A DNA stretch of 64,000 nucleotides from Paenibacillus terrigena DSM 21567 (GTDB lineage Bacteria; Bacillota; Bacilli; Paenibacillales; Paenibacillaceae), in the NCBI RefSeq assembly GCF_000374845.1, contig NZ_KB895417.1, positions 249,661 to 313,660 of the forward strand. The letters are read 5' to 3'. Numbering within the stretch: the first letter of the stretch is position 1; each line of letters starts with the position of its first letter. Under the pieces are notes generated by a model that searched no databases, had not been told where the DNA came from, and saw only the letters and a list, made by a program, of their open reading frames with translations. Below are positions 8,705-15,549 of this stretch, piece by piece. The position numbers were made by a program, and so were the translations under genes.

Positions 8705-9913
8705 ATGACAAGGTCTGTGAAAATGACGAAAATATTGATTTTTATATGCGCGTTTATCGCCTCTCTGGGGGTATCCATTATTATGCCGGTCCTATCACCA
8801 ATTGTTCGGGAGCTGCATTTGACAGAGAGTCAGGCGGGCTTCATGGTGACTTTCGGAGCTATTGGGACGGCTTTAATGGGACCGATATGGGGAAGATTAA
8901 GTGATCGATTCGGCCGCAAAGCGATTATTTTGGTGGGGCTAATCGGCTTGTGTGCAAGCTATGCGATTTACACGTATCAGATCCAACTGGGCTTCAGCGG
9001 AACATTATCAGTTACGACGATATTTGTCTTGATTAGTATTGGGCGGTTCTTGGTGGGGGCTTTCATACCTGCTGTACCGTCGGCTTCGCAGGCCTATATG
9101 GCAGATATTACGGAGGTAGGAGATCGATCCTCCGGCATGGCGATTATTAGTGCATCAAGTGGGATGGGGCTCGTGTTCGGGCCGGCGCTTGGCGGGCTGC
9201 TTGTCCTGATCGGCTTGATCTGGCCGATGTATGCGGGGACGATTCTCCCGTTGATTGCTTTTATTACGGTCATCTTTATTTTGCCGCCATCGAAAGTGAG
9301 AATGGTCAAGAAACCGCAGCGGCTGATGCCTTGGCATCGAGGAGTACGCAAGTTCCTGACACTTGGTCTATTCGCACTTATCGCAATTGTGTCCATTCAG
9401 GTGAATACCGGCTTTTACTTCCAGGATCGCCTGGGGCTATCGGTTGCTGCAACGGCCAAAATGCTCGCGCTGGCATTGACCTTAACCGGTGTTGCGATGC
9501 TGATAACGCAGCTCATTTTGATGAGAAAGCGGATATTTACCCCTTTGCAGATGATCTGGATCGGGGCTTTGATGACCATGATAGGTTTCGTTATTTTGCT
9601 TGTCACGGAATCGCATTGGACCTATTATTTGGCGTTCTTTATCTTCGGCATCGGCAGTGGGCTGCAATTGCCAGGCTATATGACGGGGGCGTCGCTAGCC
9701 GTCTCACAAGAGCAGCAAGGGGCTGTGGCAGGACTGACGCAATCCGTGAATGGTGTCTCGGCGATCATCGCTCCTGTCGTGAGCACACTTTTGTATCAGG
9801 TGAATCATCTGCTTCCATTTGCACTCTGTATTCTCTTGTTATGCGGTTCGATCTGGATCGCTTTGACGCCGGACTCGGCTCACAAATCAGAAACCGTCAG
9901 TCCTAGTGCTTAA
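8705..9913 (+). CDS. MFS transporter, probable siderophore exporter
   Basis: This 402-residue integral membrane protein has about 12 hydrophobic helices. It carries the major facilitator motif A between helices 2 and 3 (GRLSDRFGRKAI) and a motif-C-like Gly-rich stretch in helix 5 (SGMGLVFGPALGG), the pattern of 12-TM drug:proton antiporters. It starts 10 nt after AAGGAGG. The upstream Fur box and the AraC regulator suggest iron-starvation control, as for the bacillibactin exporter YmfD of B. subtilis. No siderophore synthesis genes are in the window, so the substrate is an inference. A multidrug role remains possible. Confidence 0.87.
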   Translation: MTRSVKMTKILIFICAFIASLGVSIIMPVLSPIVRELHLTESQAGFMVTFGAIGTALMGPIWGRLSDRFGRKAIILVGLIGLCASYAIYTYQIQLGFSGTLSVTTIFVLISIGRFLVGAFIPAVPSASQAYMADITEVGDRSSGMAIISASSGMGLVFGPALGGLLVLIGLIWPMYAGTILPLIAFITVIFILPPSKVRMVKKPQRLMPWHRGVRKFLTLGLFALIAIVSIQVNTGFYFQDRLGLSVAATAKMLALALTLTGVAMLITQLILMRKRIFTPLQMIWIGALMTMIGFVILLVTESHWTYYLAFFIFGIGSGLQLPGYMTGASLAVSQEQQGAVAGLTQSVNGVSAIIAPVVSTLLYQVNHLLPFALCILLLCGSIWIALTPDSAHKSETVSPSA

Positions 9914-9978
9914 GTCTCCTATTGATTCGACAGGATTAGTCTGATTCACCCAACTTTCGACTTTTGTGGCTATTATGC

Positions 9979-10008
9979 TTGACCGTCTGATTTTGAGGCA
10001 GGTAGAAT
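9979..10008 (+). promoter_or_regulatory. Candidate promoter of the SLH-protein gene
   Basis: TTGACC (9979-9984), an 18-nt spacer, then TAGAAT (10003-10008), 63 nt before the start codon. Confidence 0.5.
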
Positions 10009-10071
10009 GTGTTCGGTAGGCCTACTCCCATGCGGGATTGGGTGGAAGAACATGACAATGGAGGTCAAGGT

Positions 10072-11109
10072 ATGAAAACGCTTTACAAAGTTTTTTCGGC
10101 TATCGTTTTAGGAGGATTGCTCTTGGCAGGTAATGCATCTGCGGCGAGCAGTGTTACTTTTAACGACATACAGAATCATTGGGCGAAGACGACGATTGAA
10201 TGGGGCGTTGAGAAAGGAATCGTGAAGGGCTACGCGAATGGGATGTTCATGCCGAATCAGAACGTGACGGAGGCGGAATTCATTCGGATGCTCGTTGTGG
10301 GGATTACGGGCAAGGACTTGGAAGATAATTTCATTACTGACAACTGGTCAGACAAATATTATGATTTTCTTCATTTTAAGAACTATCCGGTGGATGGGTA
10401 TGATAATCCGAAAAACCGGAATAGCTACGTCAATCGAGCGCATGTAGCAGAGCTCGTCTCGAGCAGCGATGGCGTGAATTTCTCAGGTGATCAAGCTATT
10501 CAATATGTACTGGGTAAAAAATATGCGAACGGCCGCATCAAAGGCGAGAATACTATCCAGGGCTTCATGGGTGGAGCGACGATTACACGCGCCGAAGTGC
10601 TGCAATTGATTCGTAATCTGGTGGATCACGGCACGCAGGAGATGTATGATCGACCGCTCGAAGTGACGTCAGAGGCTCGATTACCGAAGCTGCCGACGGC
10701 ATGGGATACGTACCGAGATGAGATGTATCTAGCGATTCGGAAAAAAGTATTCCCGAATTACACCGGGTACCGGATGTACGATGACGGCGTGAACAAGATC
10801 ATTCTGACGAAAACATTGCAGCAGAACCAGACGGATACGTCGGTTGCCGTTCAATTCGAACAGCAGTTGAAGGGCTTCAGCGGGGTATCTTTATCCAACT
10901 GTACGGATATTGTGCAGCGCAACATGATGCTCGATATTCTGAATTTGTACGGCTTTAAGGTGGATAACACTTTCTTCAAGAAGATCGAAGAGGCCGAGAA
11001 GAACAAGAAAGAGGTCTCCGTTACCGTTGGCGGTAAGACACTCGTTATCGATCCACAGATTACAAGCCCAACCTCTTACACGACGGTATATTATAAGTGG
11101 TGGAACTAA
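10072..11109 (+). CDS. Secreted S-layer-homology domain protein
   Basis: This 345-residue protein has a classical signal peptide (MKTLYK, hydrophobic core, cleavage likely after NASA). Directly after it is an SLH domain (about residues 27-70: FNDIQNHWAKTTIEWGVEKGIVKGY ending in VTEAEFIRML) and a weaker second one around 105-185. SLH domains anchor proteins to pyruvylated secondary cell-wall polymers. The C-terminal ~160 residues (from PTAWDTYRDEMYLAI) match no domain I recognise. The ATG at 10072 was chosen because GGAGG lies 7 nt upstream and the signal peptide begins there; an in-frame start 63 nt earlier is unlikely. A terminator follows. Confidence 0.87.
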   Translation: MKTLYKVFSAIVLGGLLLAGNASAASSVTFNDIQNHWAKTTIEWGVEKGIVKGYANGMFMPNQNVTEAEFIRMLVVGITGKDLEDNFITDNWSDKYYDFLHFKNYPVDGYDNPKNRNSYVNRAHVAELVSSSDGVNFSGDQAIQYVLGKKYANGRIKGENTIQGFMGGATITRAEVLQLIRNLVDHGTQEMYDRPLEVTSEARLPKLPTAWDTYRDEMYLAIRKKVFPNYTGYRMYDDGVNKIILTKTLQQNQTDTSVAVQFEQQLKGFSGVSLSNCTDIVQRNMMLDILNLYGFKVDNTFFKKIEEAEKNKKEVSVTVGGKTLVIDPQITSPTSYTTVYYKWWN

Positions 11110-11122
11110 TCTATTGCTGAAA

Positions 11123-11167
11123 AAGGCTTACCCGAATTCGGATACGAATAAGGGTGAGCTTTTTTTG
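11123..11167 (+). terminator. Terminator after the SLH gene
   Basis: The stem GGCTTACCC/GGGTGAGC(T) closes an ~18-nt loop and is followed by a run of T about 50 nt after the stop. Confidence 0.75.
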
Positions 11168-11253
11168 CGTGATGAGGTTTTTAAGCGTGATGAAGCTTCT
11201 GTTGCGCGTGGCATGACGGTTTTGCCGTGCCACGTTGATTCGGTGCTCTTTAT

Positions 11254-11340
11254 GCATCGCATTGAGTGATCAACGCACTTTCATCCAACATCGTATTAAA
11301 TGATCAACGCATCTTCATCCAACATCGCATTTAAGATGCC
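11254..11340. repeat. Degenerate ~35-bp direct repeats
   Basis: The phrase ATGATCAACGCATCTTC followed by ATCCAACATCGCATT occurs in two adjacent degenerate units and begins a third. A related pair sharing TCTATACTGGATTC follows at about 11352 and 11404. These are decayed direct repeats with no coding signal. Confidence 0.55.
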
Positions 11341-11891
11341 CTCTGCGGCGTCTATACTGGATTCCATCCAACATTGCGATGTGAAAAGGGCAGTGCGCCT
11401 CATCTATACTGGATTCCTGCAGGATAGCATGCCCAATATCACCTCTACATTGCTCAAATCGACCGTAGTTCGTGCAAAAATCCACTGTAGCAGCTCAATC
11501 GCCGCATTTCGAGCCGAAGTTACTGCAAATATCCAACATAGCCGCGCGGTGCAGTAGTCGAGAGGCATTGCCAAACATATCACATGGATGACGAGATATA
11601 GAAGGTTGGTGAAAGATGGAGCAGGTGAAGGAGTACGGACTCCCGTCATCTTGTAAGTAATGTAACCCGAAGGTGACGTGGACGGAGCGCTCAGCACCAA
11701 CCTCGCCCGAAAGGCTCATCTGATTTCTGTCCTTACAAGCCGCCACCCCGTCGCACAGCCGAGTACGCTCCCAACAAAGCCGCCTCACCGAGCGCAGCCG
11801 TGTACGAAACCAACAATATCGCACCCCGTCGCGCAGCTGGGAGTGAACACTGCTTTGCCCTCCCCCGACCGGGAAACGGGCGGTTTTCACT
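11341..11891. other. Non-coding stretch, no gene recognised
   Basis: Open frames here have no ribosome binding site or recognisable protein. The stretch contains further degenerate ATCCAACAT motifs and a local hairpin TACTGCA/TGCAGTA around 11520-11558. The 11700-11880 part is GC- and C-rich and reads as non-coding, and the hairpin element annotated next follows it. Confidence 0.5.
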
Positions 11892-12046
11892 CTGTCGTGT
11901 GAATCAAGGGGAGATGGGTATAGCCGATGGAGAGCGGAAGCGATCGCCTTTGAAAACAGGAAAACACCATTATCGTCAAATTCAACTTTCCTGTTTTCAA
12001 CAGCGATGGAATCGGATATACCCACTCCAGAACCTTCACACGACAG
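11892..12046. repeat. Structured hairpin repeat element, copy A
   Basis: The whole ~155 nt folds back on itself. The outer arm CTGTCGTGTGAA/TTCACACGACAG is a perfect 12-bp match. A second arm is GATGGGTATAGCCGAT/ATCGGATATACCC. The inner 13-bp arm TGAAAACAGGAAA (11951-11963) pairs perfectly with TTTCCTGTTTTCA (11987-11999). Read on the minus strand, the skeleton ATCGCTGTT - stem - loop with TTGAAT - stem - AAGGCGATCGCTTC recurs in copy B near 22.7 kb with a different stem sequence. Confidence 0.75.
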
Positions 12047-12072
12047 GGTCCCACGCCTCCCGCACAAAAAGA

Positions 12073-12094
12073 AAAAAGACCGTTTCCCGGTCTT
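12073..12094 (-). terminator. Terminator of the small basic-protein gene
   Basis: On the minus strand AAGACCG-loop-CGGTCTT is followed by TTTTCTTTTTG, just after the stop of the 61-residue gene. Confidence 0.85.
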
Positions 12095-12099
12095 CCCTC

Positions 12100-12285
12100 C
12101 TACGATCCGCCTGTACGACGTCTCTGATTATTTGGCTTTTTATTATTTTGCGATACGAGCTTTTTCCCACCGCCAGCACCATTAAATTGATTCTTCTGCT
12201 GGGATTGCTGTTCCTTTTTTTGGGCAAGCTTTTGTTTGATGGCATCAGCCAAGTTTATTTTTTTCGGTTCATTGGTTTCGGACAT
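12100..12285 (-). CDS. Small, basic, Gln/Asn/Lys-rich protein of unknown function
   Basis: This 61-residue protein begins MSETNEPKKINLADAIKQKL, has a polar Lys/Gln-rich helix (about 14-32) and ends in a Gly/Asn/Arg-rich, probably disordered tail (NNKKPNNQRRRTGGS). I believe similar short proteins are widespread in Bacillales without a known role. It has a good AGGTGG ribosome binding site 6 nt upstream and an ideal terminator immediately downstream, which support it as a real single-gene transcript. The composition suggests RNA or ribosome contact, but that is only an inference. Confidence 0.75.
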   Translation of the reverse strand: MSETNEPKKINLADAIKQKLAQKKEQQSQQKNQFNGAGGGKKLVSQNNKKPNNQRRRTGGS

Positions 12286-12455
12286 TTCGTTCCACCTGCC
12301 TTCAATATATCGAAGCTTGTGCTTCGGTACGATAGGGTTTTGTTACCTTTTCATTGTATACGTTTTTGAGGTCCGCTTCAAGGAGACAATGATAAAGAAT
12401 GTATTCAAATTCGAATATTGATGAATAGATTAGAAAGGTGATTGGAGGTGTTGTT

Positions 12456-13337
12456 CTGGACGCATACTCAGATATAAAAAAAGGCGAGCGTGGTGCGTGG
12501 ATTAGCATCATCTCATATTTGATCTTATCTACATTCAAGTTGATCAGCGGGGTGATCTTTGGTTCGAGCGCGCTGACTGCAGACGGTTTAAATAACTTAA
12601 CGGATATCATTGCGTCGGTGGCGGTACTCGTTGGACTTCGAATTTCGCAGAAGCCACCGGATCTAGACCATCCCTATGGTCATCTAAGGGCAGAGACTGT
12701 TGCAGCGCTGCTCGCTTCGTTCATTATGGCGACAGTCGGCATTCAGCTCTTTATCGAGACGATACGTAATTGGGTGGCAGGCGGAGGCTCGCAGGTGCCG
12801 AATATGAGCTCGGCGTGGGTAGCGCTGATCTCTGCGGTGTTCATGTATCTTGTCTATCGGTATAATCGTAAGCTCGCCATTCAGATTAATAACCAAGCGT
12901 TAATGGCTGCGGCCAAAGATTCTCGTTCCGACGTCTTCGTCAGTATTGGTGCGGCGATGGGAATAATTGGTGCACAGTTTGGGCTTCCATGGCTCGATCG
13001 GGTTGCTGCGCTGTTCGTGGCTGTATTGATCTGTAAAACCGCTTGGGATATTTTCACAGATGCTACACTGGTGTTGACGGATGGATTCGATGAGAAGCAA
13101 CTGTTAAATTTCCGTACGAGTGTTGCCCGAATTCCAGGTGTCGAGACGATCAAAGATATGAAAGCGCGGGTGCATGGAAATAAAGTGCTCGTCGATGTTG
13201 TGGTTCAAGTGAATCCGGGATTGAACATTGCGGAAGGGCATCGAATTAGTGATGAAATCGAACGAAGAATGATGAAGAAACACAATATTATGAATGTCCA
13301 TGTTCATATGGAGCCTTACGAGCACCACGGGGAATAA
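12456..13337 (+). CDS. Cation diffusion facilitator (metal efflux), apparent CTG start
   Basis: This ~293-residue CDF transporter probably exports Mn, Zn or Fe by proton antiport. About six membrane helices precede a cytoplasmic domain from about residue 205. The metal-site motifs in helices 2 and 5 are visible as ADGLNNLTD and SRSDVFVS, with the linker sequence DHPYGHLRAET also typical. The C-terminal domain shows VHVHMEP. The start is unusual. The ribosome binding site GGAGGTG (12444-12450) lies downstream of the only upstream in-frame GTG (12438). The first usable codon after it is CTG at 12456, giving MDAYSDIKKGERGAW, which matches the N-terminus I expect for B. subtilis YdfM/YeaB-type proteins. 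A terminator follows. Confidence 0.88.
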   Translation: MDAYSDIKKGERGAWISIISYLILSTFKLISGVIFGSSALTADGLNNLTDIIASVAVLVGLRISQKPPDLDHPYGHLRAETVAALLASFIMATVGIQLFIETIRNWVAGGGSQVPNMSSAWVALISAVFMYLVYRYNRKLAIQINNQALMAAAKDSRSDVFVSIGAAMGIIGAQFGLPWLDRVAALFVAVLICKTAWDIFTDATLVLTDGFDEKQLLNFRTSVARIPGVETIKDMKARVHGNKVLVDVVVQVNPGLNIAEGHRISDEIERRMMKKHNIMNVHVHMEPYEHHGE

Positions 13338-13344
13338 CGACGAG

Positions 13345-13392
13345 AAACCTTAATTCTTTTCAGATAAGCTGAAAAGGGTTAAGGTTTTGTTG
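13345..13392 (+). terminator. Terminator after the CDF gene
   Basis: A long stem AAACCTTAA..TTTTCAG/CTGAAAA..TTAAGGTTT with a 5-nt loop is followed by TTTTGTTG. Confidence 0.85.
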
Positions 13393-13433
13393 TTTATGGG
13401 ATCTAACCAATTCGATAGAATTTATTGGGCAAT

Positions 13434-13486
13434 GAAAAAAGGCCGTCCTGAAAGGTTTGTAAGACCTTGTTCGGATAGCCTTTTAT
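13434..13486 (-). terminator. Terminator after the glucosyltransferase gene
   Basis: On the minus strand AAAGGC.../...GCCTTTTTTC with inner pairing GAACAAGGT/ACCTTTC directly follows the stop codon. Confidence 0.75.
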
Positions 13487-14608
13487 TTATAAAAGATCAA
13501 GTACCGCTTGCGAGCAGTGAGAAGGGTGGTCGAATGAGGATGCGGTCAACTGCTGTGTCAACTGAATACGGCGGCTTGTGACGGCCTCGTAATCATTTAC
13601 AAGGAGCGAGAACCACCTATCCAGTGTATCGGTCGATGTGAGTATTTCAGCATGTCCATTTTGAACAAAATATTCGCAGTTCTCTTCTTCCTGCCCAGGA
13701 ATGGGATCATAGAAGAGCATAGGGATTCGTTTGACAAGTCCTTCCGTACACGTCATTCCACCGGGCTTCGAGATCAGCAGATCGGAGACATCCATAATTT
13801 TGTGCACCTCGTGCGTATAACCGAGAATGTGGATGTTCGGATGTTGATAATTCGGATCGGCTTGCATCTTCTGAATCATTTTCTGGTTGCTGCCCATACA
13901 GAAGATGAACTGGATCTTATCTTTCCACTGCGCCATATAGGTAAGCAGCCCTTCATCGAATACGAGCCCCCATCCGCCGCCCATGACCATTACGGTCGGC
14001 ACGGCTTGGAATCCGAACTCAGCACGAATTTCATCGCGATTATGCGGCTTCCAGAAGTTCGGATGTACCGGAATGCCGGTTACTTCGATCCGGCTCTGAT
14101 GAATGCCTCGTGCGAGCAGCAGCTCTCTAACTCTCGGTGTTGAGACGAGAAATTTATTCACTTCCGGATTGATCCAAGTACCGTGGGCATCATAATCCGT
14201 AATGAGCGTAAATAATGGAATATCCAGCCCGAGGCGTTTGAGCCTTGAAATTACAATGTTCGGGAACGGATGTGTGCATACAATCATATCCGGTTTTAAA
14301 TGACGAACCACACTCGCGGCTTGCGCGTAGAAAATTCGGTGCAGCGCGAGCTGGGTAATACGGTTTAATGGTTTTTTATATTTATTACGGTATAGTTTAC
14401 CGACTAATTCAGGCCTCGTACTCACAGTCTTCCTGTAGGCAGAGACGATTAAGGGACCTACCGTAGGATTTAGGAATTTACCGAGTTCTATAACCCGCGT
14501 ATGCACTTGGGGGGACAGTTGCTTAAGGCCAACAGCTAAGGCATAAGCAGCTTGGGTATGACCCGTTCCGAATGCTTCGGATAAGAGAAGGACCCGTTTC
14601 TTTCGCAT
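13487..14608 (-). CDS. GT28 diacylglycerol glucosyltransferase-like (MGDG synthase family)
   Basis: This 373-residue protein has the two-domain GT-B layout of the MGDG-synthase/UgtP family. The N-terminal domain carries SEAFGTGHTQAA and the acceptor-binding region CTHPFPN; the C-terminal UDP-sugar domain carries MGGGWG and the conserved SKPGGMTCTE with PIPGQEEEN. Such enzymes transfer glucose from UDP-glucose to diacylglycerol at the inner membrane face, making glycolipids or lipoteichoic acid anchors. It is cytoplasmic and membrane-associated, with no transmembrane helix. The ATG is preceded by AGGTGA at 4 nt. It is divergent from the TetR gene. Confidence 0.87.
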   Translation of the reverse strand: MRKKRVLLLSEAFGTGHTQAAYALAVGLKQLSPQVHTRVIELGKFLNPTVGPLIVSAYRKTVSTRPELVGKLYRNKYKKPLNRITQLALHRIFYAQAASVVRHLKPDMIVCTHPFPNIVISRLKRLGLDIPLFTLITDYDAHGTWINPEVNKFLVSTPRVRELLLARGIHQSRIEVTGIPVHPNFWKPHNRDEIRAEFGFQAVPTVMVMGGGWGLVFDEGLLTYMAQWKDKIQFIFCMGSNQKMIQKMQADPNYQHPNIHILGYTHEVHKIMDVSDLLISKPGGMTCTEGLVKRIPMLFYDPIPGQEEENCEYFVQNGHAEILTSTDTLDRWFSLLVNDYEAVTSRRIQLTQQLTASSFDHPSHCSQAVLDLL

Positions 14609-14737
14609 GTTTTCACCTACTTCTTATACTCCATTGTAACGAAGGATTGCTGTATTGGATAGACCATTCAATGTAAAATATCCATAAATATATAAATATG
14701 TAAGAGAAAGAATGAATGAAAAAAGAATTTGTTTTGC

Positions 14738-14799
14738 TTGCAATTGGTAAAAAGGCATGGTAAAGTAATGAATGACCAATTGACCAATTTCGAATTCCG
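14738..14799 (+). promoter_or_regulatory. Promoter of the tetR gene with candidate TetR operators
   Basis: TTGCAA (14738-14743) and TAAAGT (14761-14766) are 17 nt apart. Immediately downstream are AATGACC (14771-14777) and TGACC...GGTCA with a 13-nt spacer. The AATGAC half-site recurs as an inverted repeat at the yhgE-like promoter, so both are likely bound by the TetR protein. Confidence 0.5.
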
Positions 14800-14855
14800 G
14801 TCAGTCCGTTCTCGGTTCCATTATATTATACACGAAAGAAAGGAGTGTTTGTACG

Positions 14856-15434
14856 TTGATCATTGATCGAAGGAAACAAGTAGTTCTAGCAGCATCCAAA
14901 TCATTTGCGCTGTTCGGGTACAAAGCGACGACAATGGATCAGATTGCGAAAATTGCGAACGTTGGAAAAGGGACGATCTATACTTTTTTCGCAAATAAAG
15001 AAGAATTGTTCGATGAGATCTTGCAGCAGGTCATTCAAGAGATGAAACATATCGTTGAAGGTGAAATTCAGGAAGATAAGCCGTTCTTCGATAATCTGTA
15101 TCGTGTTCTAGATCGATTGCTGGATTATCGCAGTCATCATGAGTTGATCATTCAGCTGTCTCATGAAGTACGGGATTTCGGGACCCAGAAGGCGAACGAA
15201 GGCTTAAGCAAGATTGAATCGATGATTCTTCATTATATAGAACAAGATATTCGCCTGGGCATAGCGAAGAAAGAATTGCGAGAATGCGATCCAGCGGTTA
15301 CCTCCTTTGTCATGTTGAAGCTGTATGTGGCTTTGACAGCAGACTGGCGAAAAACACATGAACCGCTTGAGAAGGAAGCTATCAAAGAGTATTTTCGGTT
15401 GTATTTTATAGAAGGATTGTCGCCTAAAGCGTAG
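14856..15434 (+). CDS. TetR-family transcriptional regulator
   Basis: This 192-residue regulator has an N-terminal TetR helix-turn-helix (about residues 8-52: AASKSFALFGYKATTMDQIAKIANVGKGTIYTFFANKEELFDEIL) and an all-helical ligand domain. The TTG start is supported by AAAGGAG about 11 nt upstream. It lies just before a YhgE/Pip-type membrane protein gene, a frequent pairing in Bacillales. Shared AATGAC half-sites upstream of both suggest it represses itself and its neighbour; the inducer is unknown. Confidence 0.92.
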   Translation: MIIDRRKQVVLAASKSFALFGYKATTMDQIAKIANVGKGTIYTFFANKEELFDEILQQVIQEMKHIVEGEIQEDKPFFDNLYRVLDRLLDYRSHHELIIQLSHEVRDFGTQKANEGLSKIESMILHYIEQDIRLGIAKKELRECDPAVTSFVMLKLYVALTADWRKTHEPLEKEAIKEYFRLYFIEGLSPKA

Positions 15435-15444
15435 GTTGTAAGAG

Positions 15445-15472
15445 CGTCATGAATCGATGACGTTTTTATTTT
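15445..15472 (+). terminator. Terminator after tetR
   Basis: CGTCAT-6 nt-ATGACG is followed by TTTTTATTTT, 10 nt after the stop. Confidence 0.75.
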
Positions 15473-15487
15473 CACCAAGATTGACTA

Positions 15488-15515
15488 AATGACAATAGTG
15501 GTCATTCAGTATAAT
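15488..15515 (+). promoter_or_regulatory. Inverted-repeat operator on the yhgE-like promoter
   Basis: AATGAC (15488-15493), 7 nt, GTCATT (15501-15506) is a perfect inverted repeat. It overlaps the -35 to -10 interval of a promoter whose -10 is TATAAT (15510-15515). Confidence 0.6.
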
Positions 15516-15549
15516 CTTATTATATAAAAGATAGAGGAGAGAAAGAAAT

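Noticed and set aside
8502-8708. 68-codon open frame between the AraC and MFS genes
   Set aside because: It overlaps the AraC stop, lacks a ribosome binding site and spans the Fur box; regulatory sequence explains the gap better.
11300-11557. 85-codon plus-strand open frame
   Set aside because: It covers degenerate direct repeats and lacks a ribosome binding site.
11495-12067. 190-codon minus-strand open frame
   Set aside because: It runs through the hairpin element and C-rich spacer, has no ribosome binding site and no recognisable domain. Its openness follows from composition.
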